From: Thozetella sp. PMI_491
Lineage: Eukaryota > Ascomycota > Sordariomycetes > Chaetosphaeriales > Chaetosphaeriaceae
Length of the DNA: 64,000 bases
Direction: 5' to 3'
Assembly (NCBI GenBank): GCA_021432635.1
Contig: MU270015.1
Coordinates: 1,287,762 to 1,351,761, forward strand
Part shown: positions 9,272-19,800 of the stretch, one piece after another
How the letters are laid out: the number at the start of each line of letters is the position of its first letter
Position numbering within the stretch: position 1 is the first letter of the stretch
Notes under the pieces: model-generated
Told to the model about the DNA's origin: nothing
What the model saw: the letters and a program-made list of their open reading frames with translations, nothing else
Databases searched by the model: none
Made by a program: the position numbers and the translations under genes

Positions 9272-10690
9272 ATGGGAACCACCGACTGCTCAGACAGGAC
9301 GTGGTATCGTTTCTTTAGGAACAAGATGCAGCCCCAAAGTCCTGGAGCAGAACTTATTGTTACTCAGCCCATCGCCCTGGATTCGATTGACCAAGAGAAG
9401 CAAGTCCCGCCCGCCAAGCGGAAGCGATTCGCGCACGTCCGGTATGTGTTCCTCAACACGTACCGGCGCCTCTTTGGCCTTGTCATGTTCAGCAATATCA
9501 TAGCTTTCATTGTGATCATGGTGAGGCAGCAGTATATTTTGGACTGCGTCAATGCTTCCGCGATCAATCTGCTCGTCTGCGGCCTTGCCCGCCAGCCCTT
9601 GGTCGTCAACGCTCTGTTTGTAGCCCTTTGCAAGATGCCGAGGTCTGCATCTCTACGGCTGCGCCACCTAGCTTGCAAGATATTCCATCTCGGAGGAGTT
9701 CACAGTAGCTCTGGTGTGGCATCTTGCGTCTGGTATGTTGGGTTTATCGCGCTGCTCAGTTATGACTATCGCCCAGGCCCTGCATCAACAGCTACCATTG
9801 TATTAGCATACCTCATTCTCGGTCTCTTTCTGGCCATCATCGGTATTGCATATCCGACGATTCGCATGCGGTGGCATAACACATTCGAACTCACCCACCG
9901 CTTCTCGACTTGGACTGTCCTCGCGCTGTTTTGGGCTCTCACCCTGACTATCGCCTCGCAACAGCAAGGCTCTATGGGTGGCTTTCTTGTGAGCCTGCCA
10001 GCATTCTGGGTACTGATAGTTGCTACCTGTGCCATAATACACCCATGGATCCTACTCCGGCGCATCGAAGTAACCCCCGAGTCCCTCTCGACGCACGCTA
10101 TTCGCCTCCACTTCCGCCACACGTCAATCTGCTTCGGACAAGGCATCTCGCTGTCTAAACACCCTCTTCGTGATTGGCATGGCTTTGCAACCATCACGGA
10201 TAGATTTGACACGCCCGAGACCCAGTTTTCCTGCCTAGTCTCGAAGGCAGGAGATTGGACATCGTCCATCATCTCTCAGCCTCCTTCCCATCTCTGGGTG
10301 CGCGACATCCCGGCCTACGGCTTCGGCTATGTGATGCGGGTTTTTAACCGCATTATTGTCGTCACGACCGGCTCCGGTATTGGCCCATGTTTATCCTTTA
10401 TCGATGATGATAACCGGCCGGCGATGCGTGTCCTGTGGCAGACCAAAACCCCTCTCAAGACCTATGGCCAGAGGACTCTGGACTTGGTCCATAGGATGGA
10501 TCCGGACCCCGTCATTATAGATACCTCGGTTTCCGGAAGACAGGACATGCAGGCTGTGGTCTTGAGGATATACAGGGAGTTCAACGCGGAAGCTGTATGT
10601 GTCATCAGCAACCCACAAGCTACTAGGAGGTTGGTATTCGAGCTGGAAGCGCAAGGAATACATGCATATGGCCCTATCTTTGATAGCTGA
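9272..10690 (+). CDS. TmpA-like integral membrane flavoprotein/oxidoreductase
   Basis: Single exon, 472 residues from the ATG at 9272; a second in-frame ATG at residue 19 is possible. A cytosolic basic tail precedes RYVFLNTYRRLFGLVMFSN and about six hydrophobic segments. Histidines in CKIFHLGGVHSSS and WHNTFELTHRFSTW sit where ferric-reductase-like membrane domains hold haem. The C-terminal soluble part has a dinucleotide-binding stretch VVTTGSGIGPCLSF. This matches, from memory, the fungal TmpA family (regulator of asexual development in Aspergillus nidulans) and the C-terminal half of TmpL, where an AMP-binding domain is fused to it. Here an AMP-dependent ligase is encoded next door in divergent orientation. 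Likely role: electron transfer across or at a membrane; donor and acceptor unknown. Confidence 0.75.
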   Translation: MGTTDCSDRTWYRFFRNKMQPQSPGAELIVTQPIALDSIDQEKQVPPAKRKRFAHVRYVFLNTYRRLFGLVMFSNIIAFIVIMVRQQYILDCVNASAINLLVCGLARQPLVVNALFVALCKMPRSASLRLRHLACKIFHLGGVHSSSGVASCVWYVGFIALLSYDYRPGPASTATIVLAYLILGLFLAIIGIAYPTIRMRWHNTFELTHRFSTWTVLALFWALTLTIASQQQGSMGGFLVSLPAFWVLIVATCAIIHPWILLRRIEVTPESLSTHAIRLHFRHTSICFGQGISLSKHPLRDWHGFATITDRFDTPETQFSCLVSKAGDWTSSIISQPPSHLWVRDIPAYGFGYVMRVFNRIIVVTTGSGIGPCLSFIDDDNRPAMRVLWQTKTPLKTYGQRTLDLVHRMDPDPVIIDTSVSGRQDMQAVVLRIYREFNAEAVCVISNPQATRRLVFELEAQGIHAYGPIFDS

Positions 10691-10948
10691 GACAGTACTA
10701 TCATCCCCTTGGAAGATCCGTGCCAATTATTAATCCTCAATCTGCGGAACGGGCCGAAAATGTGGCATGTTGCATCTAGTAAGCTGATCCTTAGGCTAAG
10801 TGCATATAGGTCTGACGTGATTCTTCTATCACCCTTACATGCGGCAGTACCAGCAATCTCCTCCGCGTAACTGCTCTGGTGGATCAAATGAAAGATGAGA
10901 GCGAGTATTGAGTCTAGAATTTTGACATTGCGCTGCATGAAGCCAGAG

Positions 10949-12779
10949 CTATCTTTTAGATGCCCATAAAAGACAAAGAATGAAGCAGGCTGTCAGGACG
11001 GGCGGAATAGCGTATAGCAGAGCCCATAGGTCCCCCGAGCCGATTCGAACTAAGGTAATGGAGCGAACACCACCTGCAATGACAATTGGCTCCAAAATGT
11101 CGGTCGCTTGGTATGACCGCCCCCAATATACGCCCAGAGCAACACCGCTAGCAACCCCCAAGATGTCCTCCAGAGGATACCCTCTTCCAGCCGTGCTTTC
11201 AAACAAAGTTTCAAGATAACCTTGGATGTTGCGGTTCTCGGCCAGCAATGACCACGAAGCGGCTGCTGCCGTTGCAAGCGCGGTGTCCGGAATAAATGCC
11301 TCGATATCTATCACGTTATTATCGGGATCCCTCGCCACGCATACAGACTCCTTGTCACCAGCGATATTAAATGAAACCATGTTGTTTCGGTCCTCGTTAA
11401 ATTCGTAACCGAGTCGCTCTATAGTCACTTGACGGAATTGAACAGCAGAGCGCACGTCAACCGAACAAGTGATAATTTCTTCATCCGCAGTCGTTGGGTC
11501 TTCCCATTCCAGGCCGGTGAAGCACTGGGCCAGGATCCACGCATAAGCTTGCGTGGCGCCGATGACAATTGTTGCGGTCCCGACCTGGCGGTCCTGCGTA
11601 CAGGCCCCGGCTACCACAGCTCCCGGATAATTCGCCGGATTACTCTGCAGTTGTGGACTCGTAATGTTGCAGTCTGGTGTTATCGCTGTGAGTACGGTCT
11701 GGTTGTACTTGAGCTGTGATCCTGGCGGCCATCTTTTGCATACCACTGGGTTGCTAGCTAGGACAGGCAGGCAAATCGTCGCAGATGCATCGTTGGCGTC
11801 AAAGGTTAGGCCAGTCCTAGGCTGACCGAATGTTGTACTGAAACTGTACCTTAGTGCATTAAAAGGTGTCCCTTGCGCAGACCATTCAACGGCCACTCCC
11901 CCTAGTGCGTAGGCTGCCCCTTCTGGTGTTGCATCTGAGTTCATAATTGTCGGAAGTACCCACTTCGTCTCACATTTGTCTTTAATGGCTTGCGATAGTG
12001 CATCGTCGGAGGAGTAGTGCGCACCGTTGTAGCCTGGCCATGTCGTAGAATATGGGGAGCCTTGAATTGATAGAGCCGAATTGGAGGTTTTCCAGTTAAA
12101 CCAATCGCTGGAGACTGAAGTCATGTTCGTCCGCTGAGTGTAGCATTGGTCGGCACTCATGTTTCTGGATACGTAGAGCGAAGTCTGAAATGGCCGGTCC
12201 ACTAAGGACCAAGGGAGTGAGAAGTTGGGCTGTGGAGGCACGGCAGGTATACCCTTTACCTTGAACTGATCTAGGTGACAAACCACCTACGATCGAGGTA
12301 GTAAGAAGGCTGGCTATGGCCAGCACTACCGTCATCTGGTACTGCCGGAACTGAGCGCTAATGTTTCCTAGGCCCAGCAGAACAGCGAAGCCTCGGGGCG
12401 CTACATCATTGCCTTTCTTGTCGGACATGGCTTTACCATCCAGCATGGCTTCATATCGCATGCTAATCCACAGCCGACGTATCTGACCGGTCGTAAAGAT
12501 TGTGTTGATAGTCCCGATGATAGTGATACCAATCACGTATAAAGCGTGATCAACCGAAGGCATCGGCCCTGATAAAGCCTCACTGCCATGATTTATCAGT
12601 AGCATTGGGACGGTCGCTGTTAGGGCAAGAATGACGGCTACAAGGATTTGTAAAGCGATTGCAGCGATAGGGCTCCAGATAGAGCCTCGCACTGCATAAG
12701 CGGGAACCGGGATTTGCACCATTACTGCTCCATGGTTGCCGTCACCGGGAGGTTGAGACGGAGGTTCCGCAGATGCCAT
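10949..12779 (-). CDS. Multi-pass membrane protein with large extracellular domain, function unknown
   Basis: Two exons, 12779-12260 and 12201-10949, joined over a 58-nt intron (12202-12259, GTAAAG...TTAG); 590 residues. The N-terminal third carries three hydrophobic helices (LQILVAVILALTATVPMLLI, ALYVIGITIIGTINTIF, VVLAIASLLTTSIVGG). It is followed by about 340 residues with many N-glycosylation sequons and scattered cysteines. The C-terminus is one more helix (WALLYAIPPVLTACFILCLLW) and a short basic end. This layout suggests a plasma-membrane protein exposing a long ectodomain. I recognise no catalytic motif. It is head to head with the Crh-like gene across a 446-bp shared promoter, which may couple the two. 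Confidence 0.75.
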
Positions 12780-13225
12780 CGTTAAACGCTGATATGGTGG
12801 GCAGTCGTACCAGGAGATTACCGGTCGAGGTGCTCGACAAGGTAAAGCGTACCTTTGTAGTAAATCTTGAACCGAAGGCCATTAACATGTGGTCATATTG
12901 CCACTGTTCTGTTTGCCACCAACATGTCGATATCTTGGCTGGAAAAGCAGCTGAGCAACCATCTCATACTTGACTATTAGCACTTTCGCCTCTTGGCACT
13001 GGTGATGATTGGCGGCTTGGCGCCACGCAGCGGCCTAGAACACCAAAAGCCAGCTCAGGTTGGAGAGCTGAGAGCCGACGACTCGAACCAGGGTCCTTTT
13101 TTGATAAATGAGAAGGCCGAACTCTCATACCGCCCAAAAGATGAACTGTTCACAGTTCTACGATGCATCCGCCTCAATTGCGATATTACTCACGCCTCTA
13201 GAGTAATCTAACCGGTGAAGTGAAG
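12780..13225. other. Shared promoter of the membrane protein and Crh-like genes
   Basis: Divergent intergenic region of 446 bp. I searched it for an exon with a signal peptide belonging to the Crh-like gene and found none with an ATG and matching splice phase. No other feature seen. Confidence 0.4.
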
Positions 13226-14433
13226 ATGTCTACATGCAATCCAACATTGACGGGTACGCTATAACGAAAGGCATGCGTTGCAAGAACTTCACTAACTGCA
13301 GTTAAAGACTGCCCGCCAGACATGGCTCTCGGCATGACGCAATATTTGGATTTCACGGAAAAGTTTGTCACAGATCAACCATACTTTTACATTTGGCCAG
13401 GCGTCGACTGGACCGACGAGGGGTTGGTCATGACAGTCACCAATGAAACCAGCAAGCCATTCATTTTGTTCTCGTACTATCTCTTCTTTGGGCGAGTTGA
13501 CGTTACCTTGAAGCCACTCCATGGGGCTGGTATTGCAACGATTCTGGCGCTGTACTCGGACGATTTAGACGAGATTGCCTGGGTAAGTTTATTAACTGTT
13601 ACTCTCTTGAAGTATGCTGCCATATTCTGACGGTGCCGGATAGGCGTTTGTCGGTGCCGACAATGCTCATGGCCAAAGCGACTATATTGGGCAGCTCGGG
13701 AGAAGACAGCCTGGTCAACCGGACCAGACAGTCTACCATTCGGTGCAGAGTGCCGTAGATACTAAGCATACATACAGCATTGACTGGAACTCTTCATCCA
13801 TTACCTGGCTCCTAGATGGCAGCCCTGTCAGAACTGTCACATATTCAGATGCAAAGGATGGGGCAAATTTCCCGTACAGTCTTCCCCCTGTTCCTACAAT
13901 ATGGTATAGAAAGCCATGAAGACTGGTCCTAAATTTGACTTTGCACTAGCCAAACACCGCTCCAACCTCGAGTCTACTCTTATGTCGTCGGCACCGCCAA
14001 TGCTTCATATCAGGACTGGACCTGGGGTGGAGGCTATGCGAACTTCTCACAAGGGCCATTCGTGGGCAGTGTCTACGACATCAGAATGCAGGACTATATG
14101 AATGGGAACACGAGTGCACTGGAGTATGTGTACACAGATAAGAGTGGAAACTATGAGGCCATCAGTGTGGTCCCCAACACGGCTCGGATCGCGGCCACAT
14201 CGAGAGCAAAATCAACAACTCTTACTACTCCGACGTCATCTCAATCAGCGACGCCAAAGCCAACGAAGGACAATGCGGGATCATCAGACCAGATCAACCC
14301 AGGTGTTATTGCAGGGGCAGTGATAGGTGGAGTAGTTGCTTTTCTCATCGTTGGGCTCGTCATTTTCTTCTGGCGTCGTAGGAAGCAGAAAGGGCAAGGA
14401 GGTGGAGCGAAAGGGGGCGAGACCCGATCATAA
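13226..14433 (+). CDS. Crh-like GH16 cell-wall transglycosidase homologue with degenerate active site
   Basis: Four exons: 13226-13253, 13302-13582, 13644-13873 and 13950-14433; 340 residues. The N-terminus has the family's cysteine-bearing entry (CNPTLTVKDCPPDMALG), then YLFFGRVDVTLKP, SDDLDEIAWAFVG and NFPQTPLQPRV. These match fungal Crh/Utr2 enzymes, which link chitin to beta-1,6-glucan in the wall. In active members the catalytic motif reads DEIDxE. Here it is DEIAWA: Glu100 (nucleophile position) remains, but the helper Asp and acid/base Glu are Ala102 and Ala104, so activity is unlikely. No signal peptide precedes the Cys motif in this model, which may mean a missed or lost 5' exon. The C-terminus has a Ser/Thr-rich linker, one TM helix (GVIAGAVIGGVVAFLIVGLV) and a basic tail, instead of a GPI signal. 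Confidence 0.75.
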
Positions 14434-14802
14434 TATCTACGAAGGGGTACTCCTAAAGTCTGATTTGGGCCTTTCGGCACTTTGGCGCTCCAGAATAACA
14501 GGTTGTCGACCAAAAATGCAAAGATTTCCACCGCCAAAGCATGAGTCGTACGATCCAGGTGTCCTTTCGTATGTAAGCACGTAAACGGATGAGGAGATGC
14601 GAGAGTCACGGTAAGTTTCGACCCCGCAGCGGCGCAGACGTTGCCAACCAACATGGCTTAGCGATAATCTTCCAGGCAGAAGCCCGACGTTAACACGTAA
14701 GACATTTATTCCTACTAGTTATTAAGTTTCCCAATCTTTGTTTGCCTCATTATTGACGCGCTTTCTTTCGTGTGGCATCTCTTCCTATGAGCTACCTGGA
14801 CA
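14434..14802. other. Intergenic region upstream of the pepsin-like gene
   Basis: No coding signal. It becomes T-rich from about 14700, as is common just upstream of fungal start codons. Confidence 0.4.
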
Positions 14803-16234
14803 ATGTATCTCGCATGTCTGTCATACGCGCTCCTTGCGGGCACGTCTCTTGCGCGCATCGTTCGCGTTCCCATCCAACCTCCTGTGGTACAGGCTATAAC
14901 GACTAGCGAAAGAAGTATTAAGCGCCGAATTCAAACCCCAATCGCTTATTCAGATGACGATCAAGGAAACCCTAGCAAGGGGAAAGGAGGCGAAGGGCCG
15001 GGCATGCCACCCGCGGTCCTTCATACGACACCCAACATGGTAAGCGGAAGTCTCGGCCCAAGACCCTCTTGCAAAAGGATACCGAAGAGATTGACCCCAG
15101 TGCGATGGAAAGCAATTCCAAAATTACTTGTTCCTTACGACAATGACGCTTGGTACCCCTCCACAACCATTCCGAGCTATAATCGACATATCGTTTCCGG
15201 ACGTAATCGTGACATCCTCTGAGTGCCTGACGGACCATAATGACTGGGAATACGCAGCGCTTTGTAATGGTGGCCACTACCAGTATCACCCGACATGGTC
15301 GAGGACCGGGGTGCCGTCCACTAAGCTCTTCTTCAACGACTACCCGGCGGTATTTTACGAAGGGAGAGTCACGAAAGACGTGATGTCGATTGCGGGCCTC
15401 GAGATCTCAGACCAGAGCTTCCATGAAGCGCTGGACGTACGGACACCTCCGATCGGGCATTTGATGGACTTTTGGGATGGCGTTCTCGGCCTAGCGATTG
15501 ACGATGCGCAGTCACCGGTCGGGCTCAAAGGGCCTCTCACAAACATGATCGAGCAGGGCCTCATTGACACTGGCATTGTATCCATCCTTCTGGGGCGCGG
15601 GGACAATAAAGCTGTCGACTCTCCCGGAGAGATCGCGTTTGGCGGCGTGAATGAAGACCTGATCCGGCCGAACACCACCATCAAGTTCCTACCTGTGTCT
15701 AATCGAATGGACCCTCCCGACGAGGATGCGATTCCCATGTTTAATAGCACATGGCAAGTCGAAGCCCAGTATGTCGAGTTTACGTGGTTCAACGAGACTT
15801 CGGGGCACAACGAGACTGTCCATCACGATTTCCCCGCCGAGACGGGCACAGCACGCTTCGATACCATCGTCCCCACAATCGCTCTGCCACCTCCCGTAGG
15901 GGATGTTTTGAGAATGCTTGCGAAGCCACGTTTTCATTTCCCGGAACATTTTATGACCATCCCATGCACTATCATCCCCACACTCCCTACGCTAGTGTTT
16001 AAGCTAGGCGGCGAAGTGTTTCTCCTACCTCCAGAGGACTATGTCCTTGAGGATATCGGGAATAAGACCTGCATTTGGACGATCGAGTCAATACCCCCCT
16101 TCGGAGGCAGCGAATCAATTTTGCCTCTGGGAAGCGCTTTTCTGAGATCTTTCTATGTGGTTTTGGACCGAGACAGGCGGAATATAGGCTTCGCGGAGCC
16201 AGCTTGGAAGGATTGGTATCGAAATAAGAGCTAA
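14803..16234 (+). CDS. Pepsin-like (peptidase A1) secreted protein with both DTG motifs altered
   Basis: Two exons, 14803-15039 and 15101-16234, phase 0, 456 residues. Residues 1-17 (MYLACLSYALLAGTSLA) form a signal peptide, followed by a basic pro-region. The mature fold begins CDGKQFQNYLFLTTMTLGTPPQPF, a classic aspartic-protease start. WDGVLGLAI, GEIAFGGVNEDL, ILPLGSAFLRSFYVVLDRDR and IGFAEP follow as expected for A1. However, the first active loop reads Asp108-Ile-Ser-Phe instead of Asp-Thr-Gly-Ser. The second reads Asp333-Thr-Ile-Val instead of Asp-Thr-Gly-Thr. Both aspartates survive while both glycines, needed for the psi-loop geometry, are lost, so catalysis is doubtful. Several N-glycosylation sites fit secretion. 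It may be a binding protein or inhibitor decoy; that is inference. Confidence 0.85.
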
Positions 16235-16852
16235 AAACCTAGCTTGGAGCACTCCGGTGGCACGCGGTGGCGTAAAAGTCGGATAATGGATATATATATC
16301 GATAGACCGAGTATTTACAAGCTAACAAGTTCCGGGTAAACGCAAAACTATGCAGGTACGTGCACGGCGTCTCGTCTGTTCCCATGAGGACAAATGGCCC
16401 CTGAGTGTGCTCCGATTAGCAAACTAAGATTCAACCGCCATTAATATTTCTTCCTCATTCCTCATTCTGCCAATGTCAAAGCCACTATACACTCGAGAGA
16501 GCTTTAGGTATTCATCCACCATATTAAGTGAATGCATGGACTTAGCCGCGGTTGTTCAAGCACCTCCATCCTTGGTCGTAACCATAAGCCAATAATCTGT
16601 CGCCAACCCCGGTCTGGCACGTGAAACGCGAGCTGCAGTGCGGCTGGTCGCCGCGCCACCCCCAGAAAACAATAAGCAACACAGCCTTACGGAAAATTTG
16701 AGGAAAGCTGACGGACGCCCCCCCTGCGTCTGGGAGCCGCATTTTCTTCTTCTCCTTGTTCACGCTCGTACTCTACTCCAGTAGCAGTTGTTCGGCTCTC
16801 CCGGTGATCGCGTGGGTTGTGTATAGAAGCAATATAGTTGATTTCACCAACT
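16235..16852. other. Intergenic region upstream of the NLR gene
   Basis: No gene detected. It contains a TA-repeat stretch (TATATATATCGATAG near 16289) and a C-rich tract near 16710. Presumed promoter of the NLR. Confidence 0.4.
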
Positions 16853-19800
16853 ATGACGCCAAACTCACCCCCGCCCGCCTATGGCTTTACCAAGGAGCCC
16901 GCTGAGAGCTTCGCCAAGGGTTTATCTGCAGAGGAACGGGCCGTCTTCGACTCCACACCAGCTGCCGAGCAACTACTCCAGGCGCTGCGCGAGCTTCAAG
17001 ATGCCGATGCCCAGCACAAAGAATCTTCTATCTCACGGCGGGCCGGCGAGGCCATCGTCCCTTTTGTGGTCGGCCTAGAACAATATGGAAAGGCACTCGA
17101 CATATTCGCCAATAGTAATGATCTGCTCTGCCCTATCTGGGGAACTATCCGCGTCCTAATGCATGTGAGTACTTCTGCTTGGCCTCAGGCTATGGTGCCT
17201 ATCCTTCCCCGGCTGCCTGTCTCCCAAATCATTTCCTTACTTCTAACCGGCATCGCTCATAGGTGGCCAAAGAGTTTGGCGAGTATTTTGATAAGCTGTC
17301 TGCTATGATGGAGGAGGTGGGCCAGATTCTCAGCCGCCTTCCCCGATGCCTACGGCTGTACCCCGACAACAAAGCGCTACAGGATGCGGTCGTGGGGATC
17401 TATCACACCATTTTTGACTTTTGCACCAAGGCGCATCATGTATTCCGACTAGGCAAGAGTCGGTCGCATGGTATCAAATCTATGAAGAATGCAGTTGGCT
17501 TTGCTGCCGCGCTCCGGGTTGTATGGAAGCCATTTAGCGTGCAATTTGGTGGCATCAAGGACCGGATAGCCAAAGGTGTTTCCACCATCGAGGCGGAAGC
17601 AGACGTTGCCGAGAAGGAACTCGCGGGCGAAGAGCGCAAGAAGAATGTAGAGCGCTGGGCAGGAGCGGCGCAATCACAGCAAATGTTGGCTGATTTCATC
17701 GACGAGCAGAGCATGGCGAAGGCCAGCGAGTGGCTCTCGCCAGTGAACGTGGCTACCAACCACAAAGCTGCCGCCAACCTTCGGCACGCAGACACCGGCG
17801 CCTGGTTTCTACGAGGGGATGCCTTTACGCGGTGGCTGGAAGAGGACAATTCATTTCTGTGGCTCCATGCGATCCGTAAGTCCCCCCTCCCAGCTGTCTA
17901 GCAGTACTCCATTTGTAGGAGCGAGAAAGCTGACAAGGCTGACAACCACCAGCGGGAGCCGGCAAGACAGTGCTGGCGTCAAGCATTATAAACCATCTTC
18001 GCAGCAACTGGCAGGCTAAGAACAACGGCCTGGCCTATTTTTACTGCGATTACAAAGACCTGCAGAAACAAGAGCCATCCAAGGTACTGGGTACGATCTT
18101 AGCGACCTTAAGCAAACAAAATAAAGGCGTGTTCGAGGAGATACAGAAGTTTTTCGTGCAACAATATCGGGAAACTTCAACTTTCACGGCAGAGTTCGAC
18201 GAGCTTCTCAACAATTTCAGCATATTTATTGGTGATCACTTCGAGTCCTTGGCCATTGTGGTCGATGCGCTGGATGAGGCTGGCCATGGGAACTGGGACT
18301 GTCTGACCCATGCGCTACGGACCCTACACGAGACCTGCCCTCGACTCAAGATCCTAGTGACGAGCCGCAATGAGCTGCCTATTGCGCGGGCTTTCGAAGA
18401 CATGCCCACCACCTCGATCGAGCAGTCCGATGTGGCTTCCGATATCCGAGATTTCATCACGGCAGAGCTGGCGTCCAAAGTGGCTCAACGGAAGCTGAAG
18501 TTGCGGGATCCAGGTCTAGAGCTGGTCATTCGCGAGAGACTTGTCGAAGGAGCCAAGGGGATGTTCCAGTGGGCCAAGTGCCAGATAGAAACACTATGCA
18601 AGCTGAGAAATGACAAGGCCATCCGGGCAGCCCTTTCGAATCTTCCGCGAACGCTGCAGGATACATACGTCCGCATTCTCCAGCGGGTTGAGGATGACCA
18701 CCCAGAAGATGTCGAAATTGTCTCCAAAATCCTCTGCTGGCTAGTACGGGGTATTCGCCACTTGACGCTGGACGAGCTGGCTGAGGCTATTGCGATTAAC
18801 CCCGAGGCCGAGGACAGCTTTATGGACTTTGACTCTGTTGACAATGACCCGGAGGACATACTCGAGCTTCTGGGAGGCCTGGTCACGGTATCGGCGGACC
18901 GCGTTATCTCTCTCGCCCATTATTCAGTCAAGGAATTCCTCGTGTCTCCTGATATGAAGAAGACAAAACCGCTCTTCTTTGTTGCGCAGGAGGAGGTGGA
19001 GGCCCAGCTCGCCTCTGTGTGTCTCACTTACCTCTGCTATGACGACTTCAAACGACCGGAGCTGCCAGATCTAGAGGAATTACAGGCACGGCTGGATGAA
19101 TATAAGCTGTTCCGATACGCTGCACAGGCATGGGCGATTCACGCACAGCAGAGCGAGAAAGATGGCAAGCAGGAAGAGCTCGTTGTTGGCTTGACAATGC
19201 GGCTATTCCAAGCCAAGGACGAATCTCAGGGAAACTTTGAGTCATGGCTCGAGTGCTATCGCCACTTTAAGTTCTCCCGCCAGCTTCTAAAACGCCAAGT
19301 GAACCCGTTGTTCTGTGCTTCCTATTTTGGGCTCACCGAGGCGACGAGCCAGCTACTAGAAGAAGAGTCCGACGATGATGTCGACCTTTCCGAGCCGCTG
19401 CGGGCGGCCGCCGCAGGTGGCCATACCGCGGTCATCAAGCTCTTCCTTGACCGTTTTGCTAACGACGAGGAGAAAGAGACGATTCCTGAAGAAAATGTCG
19501 AAGATGGTGACGAAAAAGTGGAAGCGGGGGAAGGAGGGGGGGGAGAAGCAGGTGAAGGAAAAGAAGAGGAAGGGTGGGAGACGGAGGAGGAAGTGGGCGA
19601 GAACGAGGAGGAGCAGGAAGACGACGATTCCAACGAAGAGGAGGAAGAAGAGGAAGCATATAATCGCGCCACCGATCCTCGGCTCAGCCAAGCGCTGTAC
19701 ATTGCAGCTGCCAAAGGCCACGCCCAGGTCGCCGAGCTGCTCCTCGATTATGGAGTAGACATCAACTTGCGAGGCGGCCGAGACGGGACTGCTCTCCAAG

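Noticed and set aside
19356-19799. Long antisense and alternate frames over the acidic tract of the NLR
   Set aside because: Low-complexity purine-rich DNA is open in several frames; the NLR frame is supported by ankyrin repeats on both sides.
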